Below, piece by piece: positions 63,531-64,000 of a DNA stretch of 64,000 nt. The stretch's first letter is position 1. Every line of letters begins with the position of its first letter. The stretch spans positions 1,860,001 to 1,924,000 of the forward strand of contig NZ_CP042430.1 of NCBI RefSeq assembly GCF_007970665.1. The letters are read 5' to 3'. The position numbers and the translations under genes are program-made. The notes below the pieces were generated by a model. The model searched no databases. It saw only the letters and a program-made list of their open reading frames with translations, and was not told the origin of the DNA. This stretch comes from Baekduia soli. GTDB taxonomy: Bacteria; Actinomycetota; Thermoleophilia; Solirubrobacterales; Solirubrobacteraceae.

Positions 63531-64000
63531 GCGGGCCAGCATGAGGGAGGGCCCCCTGGCGGCGCTCTTCCGCCGCACCGACGAAGATCTCGAGGAGGGC
63601 GCCGAGGCCACCTCGGCCGCCGGTCCGGCACCGGAGGCGCGGGCGCCCGAGCCCCCGCGCGCCCAGGCGCCGACGCCCTCGCCCTCGCGCTACGAGGAGC
63701 CGGTGCCGCGCGCCGACGTCCCGGCGCGGACCCCGGCCCCCGAGCCGCCCGCGGAGCGCCCGCGCGCCGACGCCCCGACCCCGGCGGAGCGCATCGAGCG
63801 CGCGGAGGAGCGCGTCGCCCCCGCGACGCCCGCCGGCCGCGCGAACCGCCGCCACGAGGAGGAGCCGCCGCCCGCGCATCCGCGCGAGACCGGATACCCG
63901 CACCCGTCACTGGGCGCCACGCCCGAGGCCCACGAGCCCGAGCCCGCCCGCGTGCCGTCGGCTCAGGAGCGCCTGCGCAGCGCGTTCAGCTCCGAGCTGC
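63517..64000 (+). CDS. Pro/Ala/Glu-rich protein, cut by window edge
   Basis: It starts at ATG 63517, overlapping parA by 14 bases (an internal ATG at 63541 is possible), and runs off the right edge after about 161 residues. The visible part is disordered: GPLAALFRRTDEDLEEGAE, then a long Pro/Ala/Glu/Arg-rich region, then SAQERLRSAFSSEL. I do not recognise it. It could be the N-terminal extension of a cell division protein encoded after parA, but that is a guess. Confidence 0.6.
   Translation, partial: MASGKRASMREGPLAALFRRTDEDLEEGAEATSAAGPAPEARAPEPPRAQAPTPSPSRYEEPVPRADVPARTPAPEPPAERPRADAPTPAERIERAEERVAPATPAGRANRRHEEEPPPAHPRETGYPHPSLGATPEAHEPEPARVPSAQERLRSAFSSEL

Overview
The window is a 64 kb stretch of a very GC-rich (about 74% by eye) actinobacterial chromosome, densely packed on both strands. 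The principal sigma factor, the transaldolase::glucose-6-phosphate isomerase fusion, the furA-catalase pair, the ergothioneine genes, the paired Get3/ArsA ATPases and several conserved proteins without known function suggest a soil-type member of Thermoleophilia (Solirubrobacterales: Conexibacter, Baekduia, Solirubrobacter and relatives). That placement is an inference from protein resemblance. I saw no rRNA, tRNA, insertion sequence, prophage or CRISPR array.

Layout. 1-5.7 kb: a truncated phospholipase-D-like protein, an ArfB-like ribosome rescue factor, a SigB/F-type sigma factor, an acyl-CoA ligase, a cold-shock protein, a rhodanese and glutamate decarboxylase. 5.7-12.2 kb: a ParB-like protein, a GNAT protein, a membrane zincin followed by a tocopherol-cyclase/CrtC-like protein, a NarL-type two-component pair and a Nudix hydrolase. 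12.2-20 kb: furA-catalase, a thiolase, a short-chain dehydrogenase, a GAF-GGDEF diguanylate cyclase and egtB-egtD. 19.9-22.7 kb: a translationally coupled lutABC lactate oxidation operon. 22.7-37.9 kb: carbohydrate metabolism, with two GH15 paralogues around an MMPL exporter, then a long minus-strand oxidative pentose phosphate operon (glucokinase, tal-pgi fusion, gnd, zwf, opcA, GH15, pgl, phosphatase). 37.9-49.5 kb: an ECF sigma factor, zinc anti-sigma factor and disulfide-reductase operon; a nitroreductase-like/aminotransferase pair behind a possible leader peptide; GlpX; a MerR-DICT regulator; MoeA; a degenerate GGDEF protein. 49.5-59.2 kb: cell envelope and housekeeping (RlpA-like protein behind a c-di-AMP riboswitch, a histone-H1-like protein, SigA, PilT, AIM24, an HxlR regulator, a PGRP amidase, an NlpC/P60 protein, an ApeA/HEPN-like protein). 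59.2-64 kb: a degenerate ureohydrolase, a Get3/ArsA pair, ParA and the start of a Pro/Ala-rich protein.

How the genes work together. Trehalose or maltose-type glucan breakdown by the GH15 enzymes would give glucose. Glucokinase and Zwf/OpcA/Pgl/Gnd would then make NADPH, with Tal-Pgi recycling sugar phosphates and GlpX supporting gluconeogenesis. Many other genes serve redox defence: furA-catalase, ergothioneine synthesis, the RsrA-like anti-sigma/ECF pair with its own disulfide reductase, and the rhodanese.

Two sequence-wide patterns stand out. First, six otherwise intact genes are each broken by exactly one inserted or deleted base, mostly in a C or G run, which looks like residual long-read assembly error rather than gene decay. 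Second, many genes start 4-14 bases after a TANNNT -10 box (often GGTAGNGT), so leaderless transcription seems common. The best regulatory element is the c-di-AMP (ydaO-type) riboswitch before the RlpA-like gene.
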